A stretch of DNA of 64,000 bases, from assembly GCF_040822115.1 (NCBI RefSeq), contig NZ_CP162004.1, forward strand, positions 1,612,001 to 1,676,000, read 5' to 3'. The notes beneath the pieces were generated by a model, which made no database searches, was not told the DNA's origin, and saw nothing but the letters and a program-made list of their open reading frames with translations. Shown here piece after piece: positions 27,143-36,917 of this stretch. Position 1 is the stretch's first letter. Each line of letters starts with the position of its first letter. The position numbers and the translations under genes were made by a program. This stretch comes from Flavobacterium sp. WC2421. GTDB lineage: Bacteria; Bacteroidota; Bacteroidia; Flavobacteriales; Flavobacteriaceae.

Positions 27143-28525
27143 ATGAAGGGTTTTATGCAATTAAAAATTGGTGTTTTAGTTAATAAATTTACTAGTTATT
27201 TTACTCATGGGCATGAAAGAACTTTGCTTGCTAAAAAAAACATACTATTTTCTCTTTTTTTGAAAGGAATATCCATTGTGATCTCATTAATTCAAATACC
27301 ATTGACTATTTCATATATAAATCCTAAGGAATATGGTATATGGCTTACTTTAAGTTCAGTAGTTGGATTATTTAATTTCTTTGATATAGGTTTAAGTAAT
27401 GGTTTGAAAAATAAGTTGGCGGAGGCAAATGCCAATGGATATAATAAATTATCTAGCATTTATATAAGTACTACTTATGCAATAATTGGTCTTATATCTG
27501 TTGCATTATTGGTGGTTTTTTTTATATGCAATTTTTTTTTAAATTGGAATTTTATTTTGAATGTTGAAAAAGATATTGATATCAACTTAAATCTCGTAGC
27601 ACTTATTGTTTTTGGGTCATTTTGTATTCAATTAGTTTTGCAAATATTAAATAGTGTATTAACCGCTTTTCATGCTCTTGCAAAGGTAGCGTTGATTTCT
27701 TGTATAGGCCAAGTGTGCACCTTAGTAGCTATTTTAATTTTAAAAAATACAATAAGCTCTTCATTTCTTTATTTAGTAATAATTCTTACAGTTACTCCAA
27801 TACTGATTCAATTCTTAGCCTCAATTTATTATTATACTAGTTCTTATAAATCTTTTGTTCCAAAATTTAAAATGGTTGATTTTAGTTTTGCAAAAAATCT
27901 ACTAAAAATTGGAGGGTTATTCTTTTTTATTCAGTTAGGGTCCCTTTTATTATTTCAAACGGATAATATTGTAATAACTCAATTGTTTGGTCCTGAAGAA
28001 GTAACGGTATTTAACCTTTGTTACAAATTATTTTCAGTTATTGTAATGATTTTTACTATTGTTATGAATCCATTTTGGTCTGCTTTTACGGATGCGTATG
28101 TTAAAGGTGATATTATTTGGATTAAAAATATATTTAGAAAACTTTATAAATATTGGGTGTTATTAATTATTCTATGTCTACTTCTTTTTGTTTTATCCCC
28201 TTATATTTTTAAATTTTGGATTGGTGATAAGGTCCATATTTCATTATCGTTATCATTTGCAATGTTTGTTTATACTATTTCAATTTGTTGGATGATGATT
28301 CATAATATTTTTATCAATGGAGTAGGAAAATTGAAACTGCAATTTTATTTGTACATAATTGCGACAGTAATCAATATTCCTTTGTGTATTACTTTAGGAA
28401 GGTATTTTGGACTTATTGGAGTAACAGTATCTAATATTATTGTTGTACTATTTATGGGAAGTGTTTTGTGTTTTCAAGCAAAATTGATAGTCAATGGTGA
28501 AGCAAAAGGTATTTGGAATAAGTAA
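27143..28525 (+). CDS. Wzx-type polysaccharide flippase (cluster 2)
   Basis: A 460-residue membrane protein of the flippase superfamily with about 12 hydrophobic segments. Shared landmarks with the flippase at 10280 are YGIWLTLSSVVGLFNFFDIGL, DNIVITQLFGPEEV and FINGVGKLKLQFY, so the two are paralogues. It is the first gene of cluster 2, 33 bp after wzz. An ATG at 27155 is an alternative start. Two flippases with two different polymerases argue for two separate lipid-linked repeat units. Confidence 0.9.
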   Translation: MKGFMQLKIGVLVNKFTSYFTHGHERTLLAKKNILFSLFLKGISIVISLIQIPLTISYINPKEYGIWLTLSSVVGLFNFFDIGLSNGLKNKLAEANANGYNKLSSIYISTTYAIIGLISVALLVVFFICNFFLNWNFILNVEKDIDINLNLVALIVFGSFCIQLVLQILNSVLTAFHALAKVALISCIGQVCTLVAILILKNTISSSFLYLVIILTVTPILIQFLASIYYYTSSYKSFVPKFKMVDFSFAKNLLKIGGLFFFIQLGSLLLFQTDNIVITQLFGPEEVTVFNLCYKLFSVIVMIFTIVMNPFWSAFTDAYVKGDIIWIKNIFRKLYKYWVLLIILCLLLFVLSPYIFKFWIGDKVHISLSLSFAMFVYTISICWMMIHNIFINGVGKLKLQFYLYIIATVINIPLCITLGRYFGLIGVTVSNIIVVLFMGSVLCFQAKLIVNGEAKGIWNK

Positions 28526-28658
28526 TAAAAATTTTAAAAAAGAATTGACTTTTTACCTCAAATTACAGTAATACAGATTTATTGGGTTAATAAAAGATAA
28601 ATTAGAAACATAACCTCTATCGCTAGAGTTTGAAAATTAAAAGATTAAATAATTTGTA

Positions 28659-29273
28659 ATGATAAGATTTATTTATAGAATGTATGAAAGAATATATAAA
28701 AAAATATTTTTTCATCTTTCACATCATTTGACTGCTTTTTATTTTAGAAATAATGGAATAATCTGGAAAAATTTCACTTCTATCGGTGTTCCTTTATTGG
28801 ATATAAAAAAATCAAGTGTTGTTCAATTTGGTGTTGATTTAGTACTGGTAAATAAGGATAAATTTGCTACTCTAGGAAAAAACAATCGATGTAAGTTTGT
28901 AGTTGCTGAAAATGCACAATTGATAGTAGGTGATAAAGTGGCTATGAGCAATGCAACAATTGTTGCAACAAAAGCGATAACCCTAGGTAATAATATTATG
29001 ATTGGTGGGGGAGTAACAATTGTAGATTCGGATTTTCATTCTTTAAATCCTGAACATTGGCACAGTAGTAAAGATGAAGCGAATATGAAGAGTGAGACTG
29101 TTACGATCCACGATAATGTTTTTATTGGAATGGATTCTATAATTTTAAAAGGAGTAACGATTGGCTCAAATTCAGTAATCGCTGCTGGATCTGTCGTTTC
29201 TAGAGATATTCCTTTTAACCAAATTTGGGGTGGTAATCCTGCAAAGTTTATTAGACAAAATAATTTGATTTAG
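28659..29273 (+). CDS. Hexapeptide-repeat acyltransferase (WbbJ-like)
   Basis: A 204-residue left-handed beta-helix acyltransferase related to the one at 13240. It has FVVAENAQLIVGDKVAMSNA, then ITLGNNIMIGGGVTIVDSDFHSL with the catalytic His, [27 protein letters not shown] and the ending WGGNPAKFIR. A basic, aromatic N-terminus may bind the membrane. It is 3 bp before the fucosyltransferase gene. The acceptor sugar is not predictable. Confidence 0.88.
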   Translation: MIRFIYRMYERIYKKIFFHLSHHLTAFYFRNNGIIWKNFTSIGVPLLDIKKSSVVQFGVDLVLVNKDKFATLGKNNRCKFVVAENAQLIVGDKVAMSNATIVATKAITLGNNIMIGGGVTIVDSDFHSLNPEHWHSSKDEANMKSETVTIHDNVFIGMDSIILKGVTIGSNSVIAAGSVVSRDIPFNQIWGGNPAKFIRQNNLI

Positions 29274-29276
29274 AAT

Positions 29277-30155
29277 ATGGATGTAGTTGTTGTATTTAAT
29301 GGGATTGGCAATCAAATGTCACAATATGCATTCTATTTGCAGAAGAAGAAAATTAATTCCTCGACTTATTTAATTTCTTCTTGTCATGAACATAATGGAT
29401 TGGAAATTAATTCTGTTTTTAATATTTCTTGGAATGAACGTTTTATCAATAAGGGTTTAAAAATCTTGTTTAGGTTATTGATGACACGACGATTAAAAAT
29501 CATTACTAATCCGCTTAAATACTTGCTAAAATTAGGTGGGGTTAAAGTAATCGAGGAAAATTTTAATTATGATTTTAATCCCCAATATCTTAAACCTTCC
29601 AAAGGGATCACTTTTTATATCGGTGGATGGCATAATGAGAAATATTTTGTAAATATTAAAAACGATGTATTGAAGAGTTTTAGTTTTAGTAAAGAAATTG
29701 ATGCGCTAAGTTTAGCTTTGGCTAAAGAGATGTCAGAGAATGAGTCTGTAGCTATACATGTTCGTAGAGGAGACTATTTAAATGAGGAAAATATTAATAT
29801 ATTTGGTCGAGTATGTACTAAATCTTATTTTGAAAAAGCAATTAATATAATGAATGACCAAATTGATTTGCCTCATTATTATATTTTTTCTAATGATATA
29901 GCTTGGGTAAAGGAAAATTTAAATCTTGAACGAGTGACTTATATTACCCATAACAGTGGTAAAAATTCATGGAGAGATATTTTTTTAATGGCGAATTGTA
30001 AACATAATATTATAGCTAATAGTAGCTTTAGTTGGTGGGGAGCTTGGCTTAACAAAAATGAGATTAATAAAGTAGTTTCTCCAGCTAAATTTTTAAATAG
30101 CGATAAAACTAGTGATATTTATCCAAATCGGTGGATTAAAATTTATGATAATTAA
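29277..30155 (+). CDS. Alpha-1,2-fucosyltransferase-like protein (GT11)
   Basis: A 292-residue GT11 enzyme. It starts VVVVFNGIGNQMSQYAFYL, the family N-terminal motif. It has the GDP-fucose-binding motif HVRRGDYL at about residues 161-168, YYIFSNDIAWVKENL, and the C-terminal block ANSSFSWWGAWLN. Known members use GDP-L-fucose, often forming alpha-1,2 linkages. The GDP-fucose enzymes are 20 kb upstream in cluster 1, so the nucleotide sugar is shared between clusters. It ends one base before the next start. Confidence 0.93.
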   Translation: MDVVVVFNGIGNQMSQYAFYLQKKKINSSTYLISSCHEHNGLEINSVFNISWNERFINKGLKILFRLLMTRRLKIITNPLKYLLKLGGVKVIEENFNYDFNPQYLKPSKGITFYIGGWHNEKYFVNIKNDVLKSFSFSKEIDALSLALAKEMSENESVAIHVRRGDYLNEENINIFGRVCTKSYFEKAINIMNDQIDLPHYYIFSNDIAWVKENLNLERVTYITHNSGKNSWRDIFLMANCKHNIIANSSFSWWGAWLNKNEINKVVSPAKFLNSDKTSDIYPNRWIKIYDN

Positions 30156-30156
30156 A

Positions 30157-31392
30157 ATGAAAAATGCAGCATTTACTATTTGTGCAAAAAATTATCTGGC
30201 ACAGGCTTTTACTTTAAAAAAGTCATTTCAAAAATTAAATCCAAATTGTGATTTTTTTATTTTTTTATCAGATGATCCTGATGAATTAGGAGATGACCTA
30301 AAACATTTTACATTACTGAATGATAGTTGGTTGCCGGGTTGGAAAAAAATGGCATTTAAGTATAATGTGATTGAGTTTTCCACTTCGATAAAACCATTTT
30401 GTTTTGAAAAAATGTTTGATGAAGGTTTCGAAAAGGTTCTTTATTTAGATCCAGATATTTACGTTACAAATCCATTAGATGAAATTTATGAATATTTAGA
30501 TGAAAAATCTATAGTATTAACACCTCATTATTGTAATATTCAAACGGAGTATACAGGATCTATTACTGAAGAGGAAATATTATTTGTTGGGATTTATAAT
30601 TTAGGTTTTACAGCAATAAGAAATAATTCAACTGGTAGTAAAATTGTGAAGTGGTGGATGAATCGATTAGCAAATAAATGTTATGCAGATAAATTTGACG
30701 CTTTACATGTTGATCAGAAATGGATGGATTTTATACCTGCTTTTTTTCCCAATGATGTATTAATTACACATCATATGGGAATTAATCCAGCTATATGGAA
30801 CCTTCATGAAAGAGAATTAGTTATTGATAAAAATGGAGAGTATCAGATAAAAAATATAGAAACACAAGAATTGTTTGCATTATTGTTTTTTCATTTTTCC
30901 GGATTTGATCCATTTAAACCCAAATTGATTAATCGTAGACATCCTAAATATAATACTGATGTTTATCCTTCCTATATCCCTCTTTTTAAAAGTTATATTG
31001 ATGATGTTTATGAAAATGGATATGATACTTACTCAAAAATGTCGTATTCATTTAATTCATTTAAAAATGGAGAGAATATTATTCCTTTATATAGAAGACT
31101 TTTTAGAGCTTTAGAATCTGATTTTCCTGTAGAAAATCCATTTGAAGAAGGGAATAATTTTTTTAAAGCCCTAGATGAAAATAGACTTTTGACTGGTGTT
31201 AAATCTAATGCATTTTCTACATTTAAGGAGACTGAAAAATTACGAAGAGGAACGTTAGGCAATCTAGTTATTAAGGCATTTAAATTTGTTAAATTTTTGA
31301 TTGGTATCCGCTATTATTCTTCTTTATTAACATTTGTTAATGATATCACACGACTGGATAAACAAATTTTCCTAATGAAAAAAAATGATTAA
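30157..31392 (+). CDS. GT-A-fold glycosyltransferase (GT8-like)
   Basis: About 411 residues. The start is set at the ATG at 30157, one base after the fucosyltransferase stop; an ATG at 30145 and a GTG at 30112 would overlap that gene. The N-terminus AAFTICAKNYLAQAFTLKKSF and the motif VLYLDPDIYVTNPLDEI (DxD, near residue 95) resemble GT8-like transferases. HVDQKWMDFIP and HHMGINPAIWNLHER follow. The family assignment is tentative. Its end overlaps the next gene by 8 bp. Confidence 0.8.
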   Translation: MKNAAFTICAKNYLAQAFTLKKSFQKLNPNCDFFIFLSDDPDELGDDLKHFTLLNDSWLPGWKKMAFKYNVIEFSTSIKPFCFEKMFDEGFEKVLYLDPDIYVTNPLDEIYEYLDEKSIVLTPHYCNIQTEYTGSITEEEILFVGIYNLGFTAIRNNSTGSKIVKWWMNRLANKCYADKFDALHVDQKWMDFIPAFFPNDVLITHHMGINPAIWNLHERELVIDKNGEYQIKNIETQELFALLFFHFSGFDPFKPKLINRRHPKYNTDVYPSYIPLFKSYIDDVYENGYDTYSKMSYSFNSFKNGENIIPLYRRLFRALESDFPVENPFEEGNNFFKALDENRLLTGVKSNAFSTFKETEKLRRGTLGNLVIKAFKFVKFLIGIRYYSSLLTFVNDITRLDKQIFLMKKND

Positions 31393-32275
31393 ATTTAATA
31401 AAAATGTTGTTATAGCAGCTCTAGCTAGAGATTGTGAGGATTCATTAATCAATAATATTCCACTTATTGATCACTTAAGAAGTAAATTTTCATGGTCTCA
31501 GGTCGTGGTAGTAGAAAATGATAGTAAAGATAATACTAAAGAAATTTTATTTAATTGGGAAAAGAAAAGTGAGGGTGTCAAAATCATTTCCCAAGATTTT
31601 GGGATTAAGACTATTCCTGATCAAACTGTAGCAATGGCCTCACCAACTACAAGTTTTTATAGAATTGAAAAAATGTCATTTTATAGAAATATGTATTTAG
31701 ATTATATCGATACATTAGGTCATGATATTGATTATTTGATAGTTATAGATATTGATGTTAAAACATTTTCTGTTGATGCACTTGTCAATTCGATAGATCA
31801 GGCAAATAATAATTGGGGGGGGATATTTTCTAATGGAGTAACAATAAGTAGCTATTTAGGATTTAAATCTAAAATATATTACGATGTTTTTGCTGTTTAT
31901 GAATATCCGCAAAAAGATTTTTTTTCATATACCGATGAGTCATTGGAAAGAACATTTAGAACAATTAATAAAAACACTAAGAAATACAAATACCATACTG
32001 TTATTTCTGCATTTGGAGGAATTGGTATTTATAAATATTCTGCTATTCAATCACTCCGGTATAAAGCGATAAAAAATATGTTTAATGATAATGAAGGAAT
32101 TTGTGAACATATTCCATTTAATATGGGTATTATTGATGCAGGATATAAAAATTATATTTCCAGAGATTTCTTTCTTGAATATGGGACACACAAGTTTGGT
32201 CTAATTTTAAAACTTTTTCTTCACCCCAAATTTTTCAACTTTATTTATAGTTTGCGCGGTAAAAAAAATAGATAG
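31385..32275 (+). CDS. Putative glycosyltransferase (CAP59/GT2-like)
   Basis: A 296-residue protein. N-terminal VVIAALARDCEDSLINNIP and VVVENDSKDNTKEIL resemble a GT-A nucleotide-binding half, and VIDIDVKTF (about residue 122) could be the DxD motif. The layout recalls CAP59-type mannosyltransferases, but similarity by eye is limited. The 8-bp overlap with the upstream gene supports co-translation. Donor and acceptor unknown. Confidence 0.7.
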   Translation: MIKFNKNVVIAALARDCEDSLINNIPLIDHLRSKFSWSQVVVVENDSKDNTKEILFNWEKKSEGVKIISQDFGIKTIPDQTVAMASPTTSFYRIEKMSFYRNMYLDYIDTLGHDIDYLIVIDIDVKTFSVDALVNSIDQANNNWGGIFSNGVTISSYLGFKSKIYYDVFAVYEYPQKDFFSYTDESLERTFRTINKNTKKYKYHTVISAFGGIGIYKYSAIQSLRYKAIKNMFNDNEGICEHIPFNMGIIDAGYKNYISRDFFLEYGTHKFGLILKLFLHPKFFNFIYSLRGKKNR

Positions 32276-32338
32276 AATTATTTTTTAAAGTTCAGTTTAT
32301 GTTTTTTTATTTAAAATGGTGTTTTTTAGAATTTTATT

Positions 32339-33535
32339 ATGACAAATAAATTACAAGGTAAAAATGCCTTTTATATTGATACCTATGCTCAAGGATCATA
32401 CCATGAAATGTTCAATTCGTCATTAATTTTAATGTGTTCTTTGATTTTTGATAAAGTTGAGTGTAGGTTGAGTAAAAGTTCCTTTGAAGCATTTAAAAAT
32501 TTGATAGGCGAAGCTGTTCCGCATAATATAAATTACCAAGATGTTTTTGTAATTAAGGGGCAGGGACGTTATGATTTACTTTTTCGATATTTGTTTAGCA
32601 CTTTTCAAAATATGCGCTATTTAATAGCAGTACCTAAAGATTCTGTCTTAATTTTCCCCTATAATAATCTTTTTAGTCTTAGAGTTTTAAATTTTTTCAA
32701 TAAGATTTTCAAAAAAAAGATATTAATTTTTTGTCATGGAGAAATGGAAGGAATTGTTACTGACTTAAAGGTGGGAGGGTTTCTTCATCGAATGTTAATT
32801 AGGTTGAGTCAGGATTTCTTTCTTAATCCTAATGTTACCATTTCGGATGGAATTCATTTTTCAATTATGGGTGAGCGCATACATAAAAATTTAGCTGAAA
32901 TACTTTCGAGAGATAAAATTTCAAAATTTGTGAGTATTGATCATTCTTATATATTTAAAAGTACTGAAGAGGTAAACCTTAAAGAAAAAGATAAATTATT
33001 ACGTATTGGTACTGTAGGTCTTCTAAATGAAACTAAAGGTATGATGGGTTTTATTGAGTTTGTAAATAAAATAAATCCATTATATAAACAAAAACTTAAT
33101 ATTTCCGTAACGGGTAAGATTGAGAAGAATGCGCAATTGTTATCCTCACTAGGGATTGACATCGCGCCACAAGATCAAATTATTTCAAGGAATGAATATA
33201 ATAAGAGAATCGAAGATTTAGATATTTTACTTTTCTTTTATCCAAAAGATAGTTATAAAATTACAGCTAGTGGAGCAATCATGGATGCTATATTTCAAAG
33301 AAAAACAATATTAGCTTTACATAATGATTATTTTGAATATGTTTTTGATAAATTCGGAAAATTCGGGTATCTGGTAAATAGTATAGCTGAAATGGAAAAT
33401 CTTTTGTATCAATTAATAGATACAAAAGAAAATATTAATGTAGAATTTGATACTCTTCAGGAAAAGTTCTCTCCTCAGGTAATAAGTTTGCAATTATTAA
33501 GTGAATTGCGACGTATTGGCTACTTAAATTCCTGA
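32339..33535 (+). CDS. Glycosyltransferase, GT-B fold (GT4-like)
   Basis: A 398-residue protein. The N-terminal half is poorly conserved (AFYIDTYAQGSYHEMFN, later ILIFCHGEMEG). The C-terminal half has RIGTVGLLNETKGMMGFIEFV, then ISRNEYNKRIEDLDILLFFY and SGAIMDAIFQRKTILAL, an arrangement like GT4. The classic E-x7-E is weak, so the enzyme may be divergent. It lies 2 bp before the EpsG-like gene. Confidence 0.75.
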   Translation: MTNKLQGKNAFYIDTYAQGSYHEMFNSSLILMCSLIFDKVECRLSKSSFEAFKNLIGEAVPHNINYQDVFVIKGQGRYDLLFRYLFSTFQNMRYLIAVPKDSVLIFPYNNLFSLRVLNFFNKIFKKKILIFCHGEMEGIVTDLKVGGFLHRMLIRLSQDFFLNPNVTISDGIHFSIMGERIHKNLAEILSRDKISKFVSIDHSYIFKSTEEVNLKEKDKLLRIGTVGLLNETKGMMGFIEFVNKINPLYKQKLNISVTGKIEKNAQLLSSLGIDIAPQDQIISRNEYNKRIEDLDILLFFYPKDSYKITASGAIMDAIFQRKTILALHNDYFEYVFDKFGKFGYLVNSIAEMENLLYQLIDTKENINVEFDTLQEKFSPQVISLQLLSELRRIGYLNS

Positions 33536-33537
33536 TA

Positions 33538-34617
33538 ATGATATTTTACTTTTTAATATTTGGCGTATTGGCCTTGTTTTCGTTTCTGGAAATTTTTGGA
33601 TTAAAAAAGCTGGAGGGTATCGTTTTATTTAGTTTGATGTCTTTTTTTTTATTTTCTCTTTCGTTCCTTAGATGGGAGACAGGTACCGATTGGGATGCTT
33701 ATCTTGATTTTTTTAATGGCAGCTCTGAATGGTTTACTATTGGTGAATTTGAATGGGGATATTCCAGAATTAACGAGTTTGTAAAGATTTTTTTTAATAA
33801 TTATACCTTTTTATTATTTGTTTTAGCGGTTATTCTTTTTAGTTTTCAAAGTAAAGCTATTTTAAATTTTAGCCCTTATCCTATAACCTCTCTTCTAATT
33901 CTTTGGAGTACAACTTTTGCGAATGTGTTTTTTGTTCGACAAACAGTTGCGACAGCCATACTTTTTTTTTCAATAAAATATATTCAAGAAAAGAAATTCT
34001 GGATTTTTTTGTCAATGATTGGCTTAGCTATGTTGTTTCATAGGACATCTATTATTTTTATTTTTGCATGGTGGATTTATAAATTAAAATTAAGGCCATT
34101 AACCCTAATTCTTTATGTGGCGGCAAGTTTTTGTCTTTCGATAGTGTTGGGTAAACTATTTGAAAGTTTGGGGGAACTTGCAGGGGGTATAGTTCAGCAA
34201 AAAATTGATTATTATTTGAGTGATAGTGATAATACGTTTGGTGGAAAAACACCAGTTGCAGAAATAATTATGAAAGGATTTGCAAACAAGATTTTTATTT
34301 TTGCAATAGTCACAAGCATGTTAAAAAAAATAACGGAAAATGAACCCGAGTTTCAAGGTTATTTTAACTTGTATTGGGCGGGAGTTGTTTTATATTTTAG
34401 CACAGTTTCTTTATCAATAGCATTAGTCCGCTTATCTCTTGTGTACGACATGGTTTTAATCATACTAATCCCATTTGTCTTAAAATATACTAAGAATACT
34501 TACGGAAGATTTTTATTGTATAGCACTTTTGTTTTTTATTTGTTAGCTCGATTTTATACGGCGCTAACAGGAAATTATATTGAATTATTTGTGCCATTTA
34601 AAACAATATTTGGCTAG
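33538..34617 (+). CDS. EpsG-family polymerase (Wzy of cluster 2)
   Basis: A 359-residue membrane protein with about ten hydrophobic segments. The motif RWETGTDWDAYLDFF near residue 45 and the segment FVRQTVATAILFFS at about 125 are typical of EpsG-family polysaccharide polymerases, a Wzy group different from the one at 12080. It is flanked by transferases on both sides. It is the likely polymerase for repeat units moved by the flippase at 27143. Confidence 0.88.
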   Translation: MIFYFLIFGVLALFSFLEIFGLKKLEGIVLFSLMSFFLFSLSFLRWETGTDWDAYLDFFNGSSEWFTIGEFEWGYSRINEFVKIFFNNYTFLLFVLAVILFSFQSKAILNFSPYPITSLLILWSTTFANVFFVRQTVATAILFFSIKYIQEKKFWIFLSMIGLAMLFHRTSIIFIFAWWIYKLKLRPLTLILYVAASFCLSIVLGKLFESLGELAGGIVQQKIDYYLSDSDNTFGGKTPVAEIIMKGFANKIFIFAIVTSMLKKITENEPEFQGYFNLYWAGVVLYFSTVSLSIALVRLSLVYDMVLIILIPFVLKYTKNTYGRFLLYSTFVFYLLARFYTALTGNYIELFVPFKTIFG

Positions 34618-34682
34618 TCATACTAATTATCTTGTGTTTTTAAGTTTTTTAAATTAAAAGCCAATAACTTATTTTAAAATAA

Positions 34683-35792
34683 ATGAATCGAATTTTATTT
34701 ATCACAGCTTTTCCTCCAAATAAACTTACCGCAGGTCAAAATTACTCTAAAGAACTCCTTAGTTTATTGTCAGAAGATTATAATGTAGATTTAATTTTTT
34801 TTTCATATCCTAACCACGAAATTGAAGTTAATTCAAAAGTTAATGTTTTAAAAAAAGTTAATGTTTCAACAGTTTCAAAAATTTATAGTTGGATTCATTT
34901 TCCCTTCTTACATCCTTTCTTTTTATTACGATTTAGATTTAGATTGTTGTTTTTTTTAATCAAGAATGCCAAAAATTACAAGTTTTTATATTTTGATTTT
35001 TCTCAAGTATTTATTTATTCTCCTTTTTTGACGAAATCAGTTAAGATTTTAATGTGTCATGATGTGATTTATCAAAAATTTAAAAGAAACCGTTTTTTTT
35101 ATTTTAACCCATTCAACTCCTTGTTATTATTTACAGAGAGATATATTTTAAAGTCTGCTGATCTTCTCCTTACTTTCAGTAAAAAAGATCAACTCTTACT
35201 CAAGGATAATTATGGTTTAAATTCAAGTACAATTAATTTTTTTATCAGTGATAAAATTAAATTTATTGATTATAGTACAATTACGTTAAGTTTTAAGTTT
35301 TGCTTTTTTGGAGCTTGGAACAGACCTGAAAATGCTAAAGGATTAAATTGGTTTGTAGACCATGTATTGCCGCATCTTAAACATGAGCTTAAATTTGAAA
35401 TAATTGGGCCAGGTTTAGATGGAGCGCTTATTTCTAAAATTAAGGATAACAAAAACATTAAGTATTTAGGTTTTTTAGAAGATCCTTATGTAAAAATTGC
35501 TGAAAGTCAAGCGTTAATTGCGCCAATTTTTCAGGGAGCTGGCGTAAAAGTTAAAGTTATTGAATCGCTTGCTGTCGGGACACCAGTACTAGGAACAGAG
35601 GTAGCTTTTGAAGGAATAGATAATTTTTACGAGGGGTCATTTTTATTATGTAATGAAGCAAAAGATTTTATATCAGTACTAAATAAATTAGAACCAATTT
35701 CAATAGATACTAAAAGAGATATCCAAAAAACTTTTGAAAAATCTTATCAAGAAAATAAAATTAAAGATTTACTTGTTTCTTTGACTAAATAA
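34683..35792 (+). CDS. Glycosyltransferase family 4 (GT-B)
   Basis: A 369-residue GT-B enzyme. The N-terminal region reads ILFITAFPPNKLTAGQNYSKELL, and MCHDVIYQKFKRN sits at about residue 123. The C-terminal domain has FGAWNRPENAKGLNWFVDHVL, and IAPIFQGAGVKVKVIESLAVGTPVLGT at about residues 278-305 with the conserved glutamate. This pattern is like GT4 enzymes with a shorter first domain. Sugar specificity cannot be told. Confidence 0.88.
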   Translation: MNRILFITAFPPNKLTAGQNYSKELLSLLSEDYNVDLIFFSYPNHEIEVNSKVNVLKKVNVSTVSKIYSWIHFPFLHPFFLLRFRFRLLFFLIKNAKNYKFLYFDFSQVFIYSPFLTKSVKILMCHDVIYQKFKRNRFFYFNPFNSLLLFTERYILKSADLLLTFSKKDQLLLKDNYGLNSSTINFFISDKIKFIDYSTITLSFKFCFFGAWNRPENAKGLNWFVDHVLPHLKHELKFEIIGPGLDGALISKIKDNKNIKYLGFLEDPYVKIAESQALIAPIFQGAGVKVKVIESLAVGTPVLGTEVAFEGIDNFYEGSFLLCNEAKDFISVLNKLEPISIDTKRDIQKTFEKSYQENKIKDLLVSLTK

Positions 35793-35799
35793 TATATCA

Positions 35800-36873
35800 A
35801 TGAAAATTTCTGAATTCCTAAACAAAGATAATAATAATCTAGATTTGGCTCGCATCCTATTGGCTTGCTTAGTTATAGTTGGACATAGTGAAGCAATTAA
35901 CGGATCAGGTATTTATTGGATTGATCCTTTTCATCATTTTTTAAAATTTACTTATGCAGGAGCATTTGCAGTAAAAGTGTTTTTATTTATTAGTGGACTA
36001 GTCGTCACAAATAGTTATTTGTCTAAAAAGAGTGTCGTTTATTTTGTAATATCTAGATTATTTAGAATTTTACCGGGTTTGTTATTTGTACTTTTAGTTA
36101 CTGTTTTCATCTTTGGTCCGATAGTAACTAATTTAGAGTTTAAAGAATATTTATCGCAGTTAAATTATTTTGCCTACATAAGACATAATATTGTGTTTTA
36201 TTCGGATTATTTACTTCCGGGTGTTTTTGTAGAAAACCTTTATCCTAATATAGTAAATGGATCTTTATGGACTTTGAGATATGAGATTGGATGTTATATT
36301 ATATTACCTATTTTGTTTTTATTTTTGGGTAATAGAAATAAAAAATATTTTATATTTCCTATTTTATTAGTTTTTATTGATACTTTGTTGCCTAATAGGT
36401 TTTTTTTAGGTTTTATAGACAATAATCCTGAAAAATATTTATTACCCATGGCATTTGCCTATGGCGTTTTTTTTGCTATTTTTTCTACTAAGATTTTTAT
36501 TAATATTTACGTGGTATTAGTTTCATTTTTAGTCTTTTTTTTCTTGAAAAGCACGATTTATGCTGAGATCTTATTTACGTTAGCGTCTTGTAATCTTGTA
36601 CTATTTTTATCTTCTCTGAAATATATTTTAAAAATGAAGCCCAAATATGATATATCTTATGGCGTTTATTTATGGGGGTTCTTAATTCAACAGACTTTAT
36701 TTAGTTTATTTGGCCATATTAATATAATTATTCATTGTTTATTAGCGATCCTCTTTTCAGTGGTGCTAGCTGTAATCACATTTATATTTATAGAAAAACC
36801 TTTTATGAATTTTGGGAAAGCTTTCTTGAATTTTATTAATGAAAAATATCTTAACTCAGTTAAAGTGATCTGA
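35800..36873 (+). CDS. Acyltransferase 3 family membrane O-acyltransferase
   Basis: A 357-residue membrane protein with about ten hydrophobic segments. The family start NNNLDLARILLACLVIVGHSEA contains the invariant His, followed by FLFISGLVVTNSYL and RLFRILPGLL. SLWTLRYEIGCYIILPI is the second conserved block. Such OafA/NodX-type proteins acetylate or otherwise acylate surface sugars. It starts 7 bp after the GT4. Confidence 0.92.
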   Translation: MKISEFLNKDNNNLDLARILLACLVIVGHSEAINGSGIYWIDPFHHFLKFTYAGAFAVKVFLFISGLVVTNSYLSKKSVVYFVISRLFRILPGLLFVLLVTVFIFGPIVTNLEFKEYLSQLNYFAYIRHNIVFYSDYLLPGVFVENLYPNIVNGSLWTLRYEIGCYIILPILFLFLGNRNKKYFIFPILLVFIDTLLPNRFFLGFIDNNPEKYLLPMAFAYGVFFAIFSTKIFINIYVVLVSFLVFFFLKSTIYAEILFTLASCNLVLFLSSLKYILKMKPKYDISYGVYLWGFLIQQTLFSLFGHINIIIHCLLAILFSVVLAVITFIFIEKPFMNFGKAFLNFINEKYLNSVKVI

Positions 36874-36917
36874 TTTTTATGAAAAGAAAAAATATCTTTT
36901 AAATAAATTAAAATAAA

